Assembly: GCF_005048225.1 (NCBI RefSeq)
Contig: NZ_SUNI01000017.1
Coordinates: forward strand, 22,908-86,907
From: Paracoccus gahaiensis
GTDB taxonomy: Bacteria; Pseudomonadota; Alphaproteobacteria; Rhodobacterales; Rhodobacteraceae
DNA length: 64,000 nt
Direction: 5' to 3'
Within the stretch, counting starts at the first letter, position 1; the number at the start of each line of letters is the position of its first letter. This document shows positions 33,286 to 42,256 of this stretch, piece by piece. Both the position numbers and the translations under genes were made by a program. The notes under the pieces are model-generated. The model saw only the letters and a program-made list of their open reading frames with translations, ran no database searches and had not been told where the DNA came from.

Positions 33286-35460
33286 ATGGAAAACCTGGAC
33301 GAATTCCGCGAGATGTTCTTCGTCGAATGCGACGAGCTGCTCGAGGTGCTGGCTGGCGGCCTGCGGCAGATGGAGGCTGCAGATCTCGAGAAGGAAATCG
33401 TGCACAGCGTGTTCCGGGCGGTGCATTCAATCAAGGGGGGCGCGGCCGCCTTCGGGCTGAGCGACCTGGTCACCTTCGCCCACCGCTTCGAGACGGTGCT
33501 GGACCTCATCCGTTCGGACCGGATGGAGATCGAGGCTCCGGTGATGACGCTGCTGCATCGCTGCTCGGACGGGCTGGCGGATCTGATCGAATCGGCGCGC
33601 GCGGGGCTGGATGCCGATCGCGGCCTGACCGGCGCGCTTCTGGCCGAACTGGACGCGCTGATCGACAGCGACGGGTCGGACGAGGGCGAGCCCATCGTCT
33701 TCACCCCGATCACGCTGGATTTCGGCGATGTCGCGGCAAGCCCGCCCGCCGCCGCGCTCAGGATCCGCATGTCCCCCTCGGCCGATCTCTACCGGTCCGG
33801 CAACGATCCGGTCGCGCTGATGACCGCCTTGCGCAAGCTGGGGCCCGCCGAGGTCTCGCTTCTGGCGGAGGAGGTCGCGCCGCTCGAATCCTGGGATCCC
33901 GATCAGCCCGGCCTGGCCTGGGACATCCGCATGCCCTCCTCGGTGACCGAGGCCCAGATCCTCACGGTCTTCGAATTCGTCGAGGATTGCTGCCGGCTGT
34001 TCATCGACAGGCTGGCGGAGGTGCCGGGTCCTGCGCTCTCGCTTGCGCCGCTGGCCGATTTCCTCGCCGTGCCGGCGCCCGACGCGGCGCCCCCGATGGC
34101 CCCTTTGCCGCCGCCGGGTCCTGCACGGATCGATCCGGCGCCGGTCCAACTGGCCCCCCAGACACCGGCGACCCCCGATCCCGAACCGGCCGATCCGATC
34201 CCGGCCGTTCCCGGCCTTCGGGTCGCATCGTCCGCGCCCGAGGCTGCCGCCGCCCCGGCCCCTACGATCCGGGTCGGTCTGGAACGGGTGGACCGGCTGA
34301 TGAACATGATCGGCGAACTGGTCATCAAGGAGGCCATGCTGTCGCAGACGATCCAGACGGCGGGTCTGCAGGATGCACCCGACGTGGTCGCCGGACTGGA
34401 TTCCATCCGCCAGTTGGCCGGAGAGATCCAGGAAAGCGTGATGGCGATCCGCGCCCAGCCCCTCAAGCTGGTGTTTCAGCGCATGCACCGGATCCTGCGC
34501 GAGGCGGCGGATGCGACCGGAAAACCGGTGCGGCTGATCACGTTGGGCGAGCAGACCGAGGTCGACAAGACCATGATCGAGCGCCTCGTCGATCCGCTGA
34601 CGCACATGATCCGCAACTCGGTCGATCACGGGCTGGAGGACAGCGTGACCCGCCAGCGGCGGGGCAAGCCGGCAGAGGGGGTCATCACCCTGTCGGCCGC
34701 GCATCGCTCGGGACGGGTGCAGATCGAGGTGTCGGACGATGGCGGCGGCATCGACCGGCCCCGTGTTCGCCAGATCGCCGAAGAGCGCGGCCTGGTCGCC
34801 CCCGGCACCCCCCTTTCGGCGGCCGAGATCGACCAGCTGCTGTTCCTGCCGGGCTTTTCCTGCAAGGACCAGGTCTCGGCCCTGTCCGGGCGCGGGGTGG
34901 GTCTGGACGTCGTGCGGCGCGAGATCATGTCCCTGGGCGGTCGCGTGATGATCCATTCGGTCGAGGGCGAGGGCACGACCTTCTCGATCGCCCTGCCGCT
35001 GACCCTGGCCGTGCTGGAAGGCATGCTGATCCAGCTGGGCGACCAGACGATGGTCCTGCCGATCACCGCCGTGCAGGAGACCCTGCAGCCCAACCGCGCG
35101 ATGCTGCATGGGATGGGCGCCGGCACCCAGCTTCTGTCCAGCCGCGGAGAGCTGATCCCGATCGTCGATCTGTGCTCGGTCTTCGGCCTGCCCGCAATCG
35201 AACCGCTGGAATCCGCCGTGCTGATCGTCGTGGAAACCGACACCCGGCAACGTGCCGCCTTCCGGGTCGATTCGATCTTCGACCAGCGTCAGGTGGTGAT
35301 CAAGAGCCTCGAACAGAACTATGGCCGGGTGCCCGGCGTCTCGGCGGCGACGATCCTGGGCGACGGGCAGATCGCCCTGATCATCGACCCCGAGGAAATC
35401 GTTCTTTCATTGTCAAACGACCAGGGCCGCCTGATGGCCGCCATGGCAGCGAACGGGTGA
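33286..35460 (+). CDS. cheA: Chemotaxis histidine kinase CheA
   Basis: A 724-residue CheA with the usual order. P1 Hpt domain has phospho-His47 in FRAVHSIKGGAAAFGL. A variable region and a Pro/Ala-rich linker (about 255-320) follow. P3 dimerisation begins VGLERVDRLMNMIGELVIKE. The P4 kinase has the N box HMIRNSVDHGLED and G boxes VSDDGGGID and GRGVGLDVVRREI. The P5 CheW-like domain starts near VLEGMLIQLGDQTMVLPITA. It begins 3 bases after cheY and is followed 3 bases later by cheW. It phosphorylates the CheY proteins and possibly CheB. Confidence 0.96.
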   Translation: MENLDEFREMFFVECDELLEVLAGGLRQMEAADLEKEIVHSVFRAVHSIKGGAAAFGLSDLVTFAHRFETVLDLIRSDRMEIEAPVMTLLHRCSDGLADLIESARAGLDADRGLTGALLAELDALIDSDGSDEGEPIVFTPITLDFGDVAASPPAAALRIRMSPSADLYRSGNDPVALMTALRKLGPAEVSLLAEEVAPLESWDPDQPGLAWDIRMPSSVTEAQILTVFEFVEDCCRLFIDRLAEVPGPALSLAPLADFLAVPAPDAAPPMAPLPPPGPARIDPAPVQLAPQTPATPDPEPADPIPAVPGLRVASSAPEAAAAPAPTIRVGLERVDRLMNMIGELVIKEAMLSQTIQTAGLQDAPDVVAGLDSIRQLAGEIQESVMAIRAQPLKLVFQRMHRILREAADATGKPVRLITLGEQTEVDKTMIERLVDPLTHMIRNSVDHGLEDSVTRQRRGKPAEGVITLSAAHRSGRVQIEVSDDGGGIDRPRVRQIAEERGLVAPGTPLSAAEIDQLLFLPGFSCKDQVSALSGRGVGLDVVRREIMSLGGRVMIHSVEGEGTTFSIALPLTLAVLEGMLIQLGDQTMVLPITAVQETLQPNRAMLHGMGAGTQLLSSRGELIPIVDLCSVFGLPAIEPLESAVLIVVETDTRQRAAFRVDSIFDQRQVVIKSLEQNYGRVPGVSAATILGDGQIALIIDPEEIVLSLSNDQGRLMAAMAANG

Positions 35461-35463
35461 CGC

Positions 35464-35934
35464 ATGCTCAAATCAATCTCGCATAACGTGGTCGGCAAGA
35501 GCGACGTCGTCGCCTTCAAGCTGGCCGACCAGGATTTCTGCATCGATATCGGGCTGGTCCGCGAGATCCGCGGCTGGACGCCCGCCACGATGCTGCCGCA
35601 TGCGCCCGATTACGTGAAGGGCGTGATCAACCTGCGCGGCGCGGTCGTGACGGTGGTGGACATGTCGGCCCGGCTCGGCTTCGGAATCGCCGAGCCCTCG
35701 CACCGGCATGTGGTCATCATCGCGATCCATGCGGGCCGGGTGGTCGGGCTTCTGGCAGATCTGGTCGCGGACATCCTGACGATCTCCGATGACAGCCTGC
35801 AGGGCGTGCCCGACCTGGCCTCGAATTCGGCGCGCGAGTTCATCACCGGCATGATCACGCTGGAAGACGGGCGGATCCTGCGCAAGATCGACCTGGCCCA
35901 GCTGCTGCCCGAAATGAGCGGAGCCGACGCTTGA
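35464..35934 (+). CDS. cheW: Chemotaxis coupling protein CheW
   Basis: A 156-residue CheW-fold adaptor linking receptors to CheA. Family blocks are VAFKLADQDFCIDIGLVREI, HAPDYVKGVINLRGAVVTVV and VGLLADLVADILTISDD. It starts 3 bases after cheA and ends in an overlap with the TTG start of cheR. Confidence 0.95.
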   Translation: MLKSISHNVVGKSDVVAFKLADQDFCIDIGLVREIRGWTPATMLPHAPDYVKGVINLRGAVVTVVDMSARLGFGIAEPSHRHVVIIAIHAGRVVGLLADLVADILTISDDSLQGVPDLASNSAREFITGMITLEDGRILRKIDLAQLLPEMSGADA

Positions 35935-36794
35935 GTGCGGCGGCCCCTGTCGGCAGCCCGTCGCTGAACGGGGCGCAGTTCAAGAAGATCGCGGATCTTC
36001 TGTATCGCGACAGCGGCATCGTGCTGTCCGAGGCCAAGCGCAGCCTGCTGGTCGCGCGCCTGAACAAGCGGCTGCGGACGTTGAACATGGCCGATTACGG
36101 CGCCTATTGCGACCGTCTCGAGGGGCCGGACGGGGTCGAGGAGCGCCGCCATCTGCTGTCTGCCCTGACCACCAACGTCACCGCCTTCTTTCGCGAGATG
36201 CATCATTTCACGTCGCTGACCGAGGAGGTGCTGCCGCCAATGATTCTCGAGGCCCGGCGGGGGCGGCGGCTGCGCCTGTGGTCGGCCGCCTGCTCGTCGG
36301 GCGAAGAGCCCTATTCGATCGCGATGACCCTGCTGGACGCCTTTCCCGAGGCGCCGCAGCACGACATTCTGATCCTGGCGACCGACATAGATCCGCTGAT
36401 GGTGGACCGGGCGCGGCAGGGTCGTTATGGGCCCGAGGCCCTGCAGGCCGTGGCGGCGGCGCGGCGCGACAAGTACTTTGCCCGGGCCGAGGGCGGCTTC
36501 GAGGCCCGGCCCGCCCTGCGCCACTGCATGCGCTTCGGCGAGCTGAACCTGCATGACGCCTGGCCCTTCGCCGGCAAGTTCGATGTCATTTTCTGCCGCA
36601 ACGCGGCGATCTATTTCGACACCCCCTCGCGCCAGCGCCTGTGGCACCGCTTCGGACAGGCCCTGGTGCCCGGCGGCTCGCTCTATGTGGGTCATTCGGA
36701 ACGGCTGGACGGCCCGGCCTGCCCCTATTTCGAGACCGCCGGAACGACGCATTATCGGCGCAATGCGCAGCCGATCCCGGCCCTGCCAGCCTGA
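35931..36794 (+). CDS. cheR: Chemoreceptor methyltransferase CheR
   Basis: A 287-residue SAM-dependent methyltransferase for receptor glutamates. The N-terminal helical domain has LYRDSGIVLSEAKRSLLVAR. The SAM pocket is visible in LWSAACSSGEEPYSIAMTLL and ILATDIDPLMVDRARQG, and the C-terminal active region in FDVIFCRNAAIYFD and GGSLYVGHSERLDG. The start is a TTG at 35931 in a TTGA overlap with the cheW stop; no ATG fits. CheR, CheB and CheD together give the full adaptation set. Confidence 0.94.
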   Translation: MSAAAPVGSPSLNGAQFKKIADLLYRDSGIVLSEAKRSLLVARLNKRLRTLNMADYGAYCDRLEGPDGVEERRHLLSALTTNVTAFFREMHHFTSLTEEVLPPMILEARRGRRLRLWSAACSSGEEPYSIAMTLLDAFPEAPQHDILILATDIDPLMVDRARQGRYGPEALQAVAAARRDKYFARAEGGFEARPALRHCMRFGELNLHDAWPFAGKFDVIFCRNAAIYFDTPSRQRLWHRFGQALVPGGSLYVGHSERLDGPACPYFETAGTTHYRRNAQPIPALPA

Positions 36795-36806
36795 AGGAGG
36801 ATCCCC

Positions 36807-37196
36807 ATGGCGCTGAAATCCCAATTGCACATGATGGTGGTGGACGACATGACCATCAGCCGCTCGCTGATCGAACAGGCGCTGGACTGGGCGGGGCTGG
36901 TCAATGTCCAGTACGAGGCCAATGGCGAGACCGCCTTTCGAAGGCTTGCCGCAGCGCCGGTGCATCTGGTCATCTCGGATTACAACATGCCGGGGATGGA
37001 CGGCCTGGCCCTGCTGGAGGCGCTGCGCCAGAACCCTGGCACGCAGCGCATCGGCTTTATCCTGATCACCGGCACCGCCACCCGCGAGATGATCGAGCGC
37101 GGACAGAGGGCGGGCATGAACAACTTCATCGCCAAGCCCTTCACCAAGGAGGCGCTGCTGCGCTGCATCGAAACCGTCACCGGGAAGCTGCAATGA
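36807..37196 (+). CDS. cheY: Chemotaxis response regulator CheY (second)
   Basis: A 129-residue receiver with all key residues: MVVDDMTISRSLI, phospho-Asp in LVISDYNMPGMDGLA, Thr in LITGTATRE and Lys in FIAKPFTKEA. AAGGAGG lies 6 bases before ATG 36807, the strongest ribosome site in the operon. Its stop overlaps the next small gene as ATGA, so the two are made together; the next product may be its phosphatase. Confidence 0.94.
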   Translation: MALKSQLHMMVVDDMTISRSLIEQALDWAGLVNVQYEANGETAFRRLAAAPVHLVISDYNMPGMDGLALLEALRQNPGTQRIGFILITGTATREMIERGQRAGMNNFIAKPFTKEALLRCIETVTGKLQ

Positions 37197-37570
37197 TGTC
37201 GGCCCTGCACAAGGCCCGGCCCCAATCCCTGAAGACGATCCTGTCGCGCGCCGCGGCCGAGGCCCAGCATCTGCATGACCGGCTGGCCGAACTCGACGCC
37301 GCTCTGGGTGAGGTGCATGAGCATCTGCCCTCCACGGTCCTGGCGGTCCTGCAGCGCGCGGATCTGCTGCGTCAGGAGGCCGAGGGCCTAGCCCATTTTC
37401 TGACCCGGCTGGCAGAGGACGCCTTGCCTGGGACATCCTGCAACCCGGGTCAGGCCCTGCAATTGCCTCTTCAGAACCAGATCAGCCGGTTGTCGGGAAC
37501 GACATCCAGCAAGGCGACGGATCATGGCAGCGAGATCTGGTCGGACGATATCGCCGGAGGGTTGCCGTGA
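37193..37570 (+). CDS. Small chemotaxis-operon protein, CheZ/CheT-like CheY phosphatase candidate
   Basis: A 125-residue protein coupled to the second cheY by ATGA overlap. It is mostly helical (about 12-75: LKTILSRAAAEAQHLHDRLA, AVLQRADLLRQEAEGLAHFL), followed by a polar linker and an acidic amphipathic tail, GSEIWSDDIAGGLP. The helix carries DLLRQ at residues 57-61, matching the catalytic DxxxQ of CheZ, whose E. coli version is DLTGQ. The tail recalls the CheZ C-terminal CheY-binding peptide. Sinorhizobium CheT is a comparable small DxxxQ phosphatase. I recognise no named family by full-length similarity, so the phosphatase role is an inference from motif, architecture and position. Confidence 0.6.
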   Translation: MMSALHKARPQSLKTILSRAAAEAQHLHDRLAELDAALGEVHEHLPSTVLAVLQRADLLRQEAEGLAHFLTRLAEDALPGTSCNPGQALQLPLQNQISRLSGTTSSKATDHGSEIWSDDIAGGLP

Positions 37571-38802
37571 CCCGGACCGTCCTGGATGGGCTATTGCCGA
37601 GCGGCTGCGACCTGTCCGGAACCACCCGGTCCTACGGTCGGAGCGCCCATGGCCGGCTGCCAGAGCCGCGACGCCGATCGGGCGTGCTGCAGCTCGGGCG
37701 CAGATCGCAAGGCCCGGGCGCCGAGGGGCGGTCTTTTCGACCACCCATCCCTCCGATCATCTGCCCGACACCAGAGCGGCCAGGTCCCGTGAGGCCGGAG
37801 GCAGCGGTTGCCACCGACGACAGGGCCGTCAAGCCCAGTGCATCCGTTCCGGTAGCCGATCCACCTCCCCCGCATCGGCCCGCCACGCTTCGTCCTGCGC
37901 ATCGCTTTGGCTTGGCCGGGTCGAGACCTCGGGGGATGGGCGGGCAGGTCACGGAAGATGTCGCCCGGGAAGGCCGGGACCGGCGGTCTGCTCCCTTGGG
38001 CAGGGCGGGTGTTCGCCGAATCTTGGCCTGCGCGGCGTCCCGTGGCAGATCGCGCCGCAACAGCGGTCGGCAGGGATCGCCGGCCATCGTCCCAAGATCG
38101 CTGCCTCGGACCGGCAGCGCCCGACGGCCCGGCACCGCATTGCGGTCGATCTTGTCGCCAAGATGTGCATCCTGGCGGCGGCCTGCGGGGCGAATGCCCG
38201 CGTGGCCGGATCCGAAAAATGCGCTTTTGCCTTCCCGTCCCTTGCATCGGCACGTGGCAGGAGGCTCGCCCTGGCGGCCCGGGGGATGCAATCCGGGAAC
38301 CGGGTTCGCACCCCTCGCCAGCACCGGCGGATTGCGGATCACATCCTGCGCGACGGCCAAAAAGCTGCCCGCGATCGGAAGGCATGGCAGAGGAGGACCT
38401 GTCGGGGGCGCATCCTCTCAACCACGCGCCCTTGGCGACAGGTCTGCGCGGAACCGGCATGGTCCTGGAGGGGTCGCGCGTGGGTCCGGGGCAGCGGCAT
38501 CGGGGTTCCTTCGGGATGCCCCGCCTCGAATCGATGGGTCCGGCATGCGGGCCAGAAGGACACCCAGCCCCCGAGGCGCTGAAGATGAAGCGCTCGTTCG
38601 GCTGCGCCTTCACGCCACCGGCGCTTTCCACCTGCCCGGGCGACGTGCTGTCAAAACCCGTTCGGACACCTTGCATGGGCGGCGTCGCACCCAGTCAGGG
38701 CAGCATGGCAGCCTTGCGCGCGGGATCCGCCGTTTCGGCTTGTCGCAGCGCCGGACACATGCGACCGGGATGGGGTGCCATGTGACAGGAAGACCCGATC
38801 TC
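37571..38802. other. 1.2-kb stretch without a convincing gene
   Basis: Between the last chemotaxis gene and the esterase gene all frames are long and open through G/C bias, but their translations are Arg/Gly/Pro/Ser-rich with no recognisable motif, no good ribosome site and start combination, and no family likeness. AGGAGG occurs near 38391 without a start codon behind it. I found no tRNA, terminator with T-run, insertion-sequence end or long repeat. It could be decayed genes, a structured RNA or regulatory DNA. Confidence 0.5.
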
Positions 38803-39942
38803 ATGACCAAGAGCATGTTTTCCACCACCAAGGGCCGTCGACGCAAGACTGCGACGCCGGTCGCGGCTCGGATGATGGCTGCGTTCGTCCGCTCGGCCCT
38901 GAAGGCGCCCGCTTTGGCGCTGAAGCCCGCGCGCAAGACCAAGGCATCGAAGCCCGCGGCCAAGGCCAAGGCAGCCCCCAAGCCCAAGGCGTCCAAACCC
39001 AAGGTTGCGGCGGTCACGTCCTCGGTCGCGGCGCCGGCCCGTCCCCGCCTGGTGGTCGCACCGGCGCGCGCCTCGTTTCGCACCCTCACCCATGACTGCG
39101 CCTTCGGGCAGCGTCGCTACAAGATCTACGTGCCGGCCTCGGCGGGCAGCTCCGCGGACCCCCTGCCGGTGCTGGTCATGCTGCATGGCTGCGGCCAGAC
39201 GCCGGACGATTTCGCCAAGGGCACGCGCATGAACGCGCTGGCCGAGGAGTTCCGGATGCTGGTCGTCTATCCCGCGCAGTCGCGCGAGGCGCATCCCAAA
39301 CGGTGCTGGAACTGGTTCCAGCCCGGCGACCAGCACCGGGGCGCGGGCGAGCCCGCGCTGCTGGCCAGCCTGACGCGCGAGGTTCTGGACCAGTACCCGG
39401 CGGATCCCGCGCGGGTCTATGTGGCGGGGCTGTCGGCCGGGGGATCGGCGGCACTGGTCCTGGCGCAGGCCTATCCCGAACTGTTCGCCGCCGTCGGCGT
39501 CCATTCCGGTCTGCCCGTGGGCGCCGCGCAGGGAAAGACCTTTGCGCTGACCGCGATGGGGCAGGGCAGCCCCGGCATCCCCTCCCTGCATCCGATGCCC
39601 ACGATCATCTTCCACGGCAGCAAGGACCATGTCGTGAACGCCCGCAATGGCCGGTTCGTGGCAATCCGGGCGCTGGAACCCTATGCCGCCCTGCGCGAGA
39701 CGCAGCAGAAACGCCAGGTTCCCAAGGGCCGCAGCTATGTCCGGACGACCCATCGCGTGGGCCAGGGGCGCGCCTTCGTCGAGCATTGGCTGATCGAGGG
39801 CAGCGGACATGCCTGGTCCGGAGGCTCTCCGGCGGGGCGCTTCACGGATCCCTCGGGGCCCGACGCGTCGCGCGAACTGGTCCGGTTCCTGCTGCGCCAC
39901 AAGACGACGCTGCGGACCCGCCGGATGACCGTTGCCGCTTAG
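38803..39942 (+). CDS. PHB-depolymerase-family esterase with Lys/Ala/Pro-rich N-terminus
   Basis: A 379-residue alpha/beta hydrolase of the esterase PHB depolymerase (LpqC) family. VLVMLHGCGQTPDDFAKGTR carries the oxyanion hole, GLSAGGS (209-215, Ser211) is the lipase box, IIFHGSKDHVVN holds the Asp and EGSGHAWSGGSP the His. The catalytic domain starts near residue 93. Before it lies an unusual segment (about 41-68) built of Lys, Ala and Pro, as in KPARKTKASKPAAKAKAAPK, and no signal peptide. That resembles histone-H1-like or granule-binding tails, so an intracellular enzyme acting on PHB granules or short polyester is plausible. ATG 38803 is the chosen start; AGGA lies 12 bases upstream. Confidence 0.85.
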   Translation: MTKSMFSTTKGRRRKTATPVAARMMAAFVRSALKAPALALKPARKTKASKPAAKAKAAPKPKASKPKVAAVTSSVAAPARPRLVVAPARASFRTLTHDCAFGQRRYKIYVPASAGSSADPLPVLVMLHGCGQTPDDFAKGTRMNALAEEFRMLVVYPAQSREAHPKRCWNWFQPGDQHRGAGEPALLASLTREVLDQYPADPARVYVAGLSAGGSAALVLAQAYPELFAAVGVHSGLPVGAAQGKTFALTAMGQGSPGIPSLHPMPTIIFHGSKDHVVNARNGRFVAIRALEPYAALRETQQKRQVPKGRSYVRTTHRVGQGRAFVEHWLIEGSGHAWSGGSPAGRFTDPSGPDASRELVRFLLRHKTTLRTRRMTVAA

Positions 39943-39963
39943 GCGGCCAGTCCCACGAAGAAG

Positions 39964-40272
39964 TCACCCCTCCGAGCGGCGGCCGATGGGGAACATGTCC
40001 TCGCCATAATGGTGCAGCTTCACGTGGTGGCGCCGGCAAAGCCACCGGACGTTCAACGGCTCGTCATAGCGGTCGTGATGGGCATCGACCGTCTCGGCGC
40101 CACAAACCTCGCAGCTTTGCTTGACGAGCTGCCCCGAGCCGAGCGCCCGCTGCACGGCCAGATGGGCGCTGTACATGCGCGGATTGGCCCGGCGCCAGCT
40201 GGCCTGCCGCGTGGCGCTTTTCAGCGCGGGCGGGGCCGCATCGGGTGGGGTCGGGTCGGTCGGGTCGCTCAT
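39964..40272 (-). CDS. Small HNH-like zinc-ribbon protein
   Basis: A 102-residue protein. After a Pro/Asp-rich start (MSDPTDPTPPDAAPPALKSA) it has MYSAHLAVQRALGSGQLVK, the pair CEVCG, then DAHHDRYDEPLNVRWLCRRH followed by HVKLHHYG. The two CxxC-like pairs and histidines resemble small HNH-type proteins common in phage and plasmid DNA. Whether it cuts DNA is not shown. ATG 40272 is chosen; ATG 40284 would add four residues. It converges with the esterase gene, stops 21 bases apart. Confidence 0.7.
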   Translation of the reverse strand: MSDPTDPTPPDAAPPALKSATRQASWRRANPRMYSAHLAVQRALGSGQLVKQSCEVCGAETVDAHHDRYDEPLNVRWLCRRHHVKLHHYGEDMFPIGRRSEG

Positions 40273-40424
40273 CGATCCGCGCATCCTCTTGGTCGGCGTC
40301 CTCTTGGGGGGCGTCCGGGCGCCGGGCGCCTGCCCCCGGCCTGTGCTTCTGAGCGTGCCATCGCAACGCCCCGCGCGCAAGGCTGGACCCGGACAGCACC
40401 GCGCGCCCGACCCGGAAGGGGGCA

Positions 40425-41159
40425 TCAGGATCTGGGATCCGCGTAGAAGATGTGATCGTCGATGACCGTCACGCGCTCCATCCGGGGCGCCCAGGCCGGC
40501 GAGACCTCGGTGGTGTGGTAGTGATCGGCGCCGCGCAATTCCTGCATCGGGCCCTGCAGGAAGACCTCGGCCGCGAATTGCACGGCCTTCTGCCAGGACA
40601 CCATGTCCTCGATCGGGGGATAGGCATAGCGCGAGGTCATGAAGCTGAACTGCGTGGGCACCACGCTGTCGCAGGCCGTGCGCCCCCACCGGTGCGGGAC
40701 CGCCGCACGCTGCAGGATGACCGAGGCCACCGCGCGCTGGCCCAGATCGGTCTGGTCGCGGGCCTCGTGATAGATGGCGACGGCGATGCAGGTCAGGTCG
40801 CTGGCATTCTGCAGGCTGGCGGGCGGGGCCGGGATCCGCGCGCCGGTCAGGATCTGCTGGGCCGAAGGCGGACGCGGATGCGGGCGCATGGTCACCACCT
40901 CGGACGGGCGCGGCAGCGGGATGCGCGAACCGTCGAGGACCAGCGGCGGGCCGTGGAAAAGCGCGGCATCGTCCGAGGGATGCGGACCCGGCACGTCCGG
41001 TCGGACCGGGGTCGGTGCGGTGACGGCGGCCTCGGGGAGGGCAGGGGCAGAGATCACTTCCCGGTCAGCCGGGCGATCATCGGCAGGGATGAAGACCAGA
41101 CTGCTTGAGGTCCAGGCAGCGACAAGCGCAAAGGTCAGGGCGAGACACGCACGGATCAT
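40425..41159 (-). CDS. Cell-wall hydrolase, SleB/CwlJ family
   Basis: A 244-residue exported peptidoglycan hydrolase. A signal peptide or anchor (CLALTFALVAAWTSSSLVFI) is followed by a Pro-rich stretch to about residue 115. The hydrolase_2 domain then begins DLTCIAVAIYHEARDQTDLG, with the catalytic Glu in YHEAR, and continues QRAVASVILQRAAVPHRWG, YAYPPIEDMVSWQKAVQFAA and HYHTTEVSPAW. In non-sporulating alphaproteobacteria these enzymes are thought to remodel the wall. It is a single gene; no operon partner is clear. Confidence 0.9.
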   Translation of the reverse strand: MIRACLALTFALVAAWTSSSLVFIPADDRPADREVISAPALPEAAVTAPTPVRPDVPGPHPSDDAALFHGPPLVLDGSRIPLPRPSEVVTMRPHPRPPSAQQILTGARIPAPPASLQNASDLTCIAVAIYHEARDQTDLGQRAVASVILQRAAVPHRWGRTACDSVVPTQFSFMTSRYAYPPIEDMVSWQKAVQFAAEVFLQGPMQELRGADHYHTTEVSPAWAPRMERVTVIDDHIFYADPRS

Positions 41160-41260
41160 CTTATTTTCCTCTGGATACAGGGGAAACCGCAGAGGGCGTC
41201 AGATGTTCCCCGACCGGGCGATCGGATCGCGGGGCAGGCGGTTCGCCGCGCAGGCGGGGC

Positions 41261-42007
41261 CTAGCGGCGCCGCGCCCCGATCACGCCGGGCAGGCCCAGG
41301 GCCAGAAGCACCGCCGCCAGCGGGATCGAGAACAGGAACCCCGCCAGCCCATAGCCGATCGCCCCGAAGATGCCGCCCAAAACGAAGGCGACCACAAGCT
41401 GCACCAGCATCCGAAGCTTGCCCCGGTCGGCGGACATCCCCAGGCCGGGCCGCAGGCGGGCATGGACGGCGCGACCCAGCTCGATCCCGATATCGGTCAC
41501 GATGCCCGTCGCATGGGTGGTGCGGATCCGTGCGCCCGAGATGCGGGTGATCGTCGCGTTCTGCATCCCCATGATGAAGCACAGGCAGGCCAGCGAGAAG
41601 ATCCGCCCGATCTCTCCGGTCAGAAGGCCGCCCATCGAGAAGCAGGCCAGGAAGACCCCCTGGAAGACCAGGGGCCAGGCATATTGCCGGCGGCTGGATG
41701 CCGGGCCCTGCGCCGCGTCGATCAGGATCGCGCTGAAGCCGGCCCCGGCAATGAAGGCCGCGACGGCCAGCGTGCTGATCGCGACGATCCCCAGGTTGGC
41801 GATGGCGACATTGTCGGCCAGCGCGGCCAGATAGCCGGTCATGTGGGACGTGTACTGGCCAAGCGCGAAGAACCCCCCCGCATTGGCCGCCCCCGCGATG
41901 GCCGCCAGGATCGTGGCCAGGATCAGGTCATTGCCCGCCGATCGGCGCCGCGCGACGATCGCCCGCGCCGACCTGCGCGGGTCCAGAAGCCTGCGCCGGG
42001 TCTTCAT
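41261..42007 (-). CDS. DUF1275 (YoaK-type) membrane protein
   Basis: A 248-residue protein with six or seven membrane segments (LILATILAAIAGAANAGGFF, AISTLAVAAFIAGAGFSAI, IFSLACLCFIMGMQNATITR, LVQLVVAFVLGGIFGAIGYG). ALGQYTSHMTGYLAALADN and RIRTTHATGIVTDIGIELG are the conserved DUF1275 blocks. A basic N-terminal stretch (MKTRRRLLDPRRSARAIVAR) precedes the first helix. The function of this family is not established. ATG 42007 was chosen; the frame is open upstream without likeness to the family. It is divergent from the Crp/Fnr gene. Confidence 0.87.
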   Translation of the reverse strand: MKTRRRLLDPRRSARAIVARRRSAGNDLILATILAAIAGAANAGGFFALGQYTSHMTGYLAALADNVAIANLGIVAISTLAVAAFIAGAGFSAILIDAAQGPASSRRQYAWPLVFQGVFLACFSMGGLLTGEIGRIFSLACLCFIMGMQNATITRISGARIRTTHATGIVTDIGIELGRAVHARLRPGLGMSADRGKLRMLVQLVVAFVLGGIFGAIGYGLAGFLFSIPLAAVLLALGLPGVIGARRR

Positions 42008-42256
42008 GCCCGGCCCGTCCTTGCATCGTCGCGCATCCTGCCCGGTCCCCCCCAAGGGATTGTATGCGCGCCGAAAGCCGCGCAAGGCAATCGCCGCGTC
42101 ACGGGCGCCTTGCATTTGCCGCAGCCGGCGCCGAACACGGCCTTGCGCCGCTGGCACGGGGCTGCCGCGACATGTCGCGCCGATGCCCAAGATCCCGGGG
42201 CGCAGCCCCCGCGCGATGTGCTATGCGGGCGCAGTCCTTGGGTGAGGAAACCTGAC

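Noticed and set aside
38302..38314. tRNA T-arm-like sequence GGGTTCGCACCCC
   Set aside because: The loop lacks the required A58, and no acceptor or anticodon stem can be built around it.
42150..42175. Sigma54-like CTGGCACGGGGCTGC before the Crp/Fnr gene
   Set aside because: The GG and GC elements are one base too close and the -12 box is poor.
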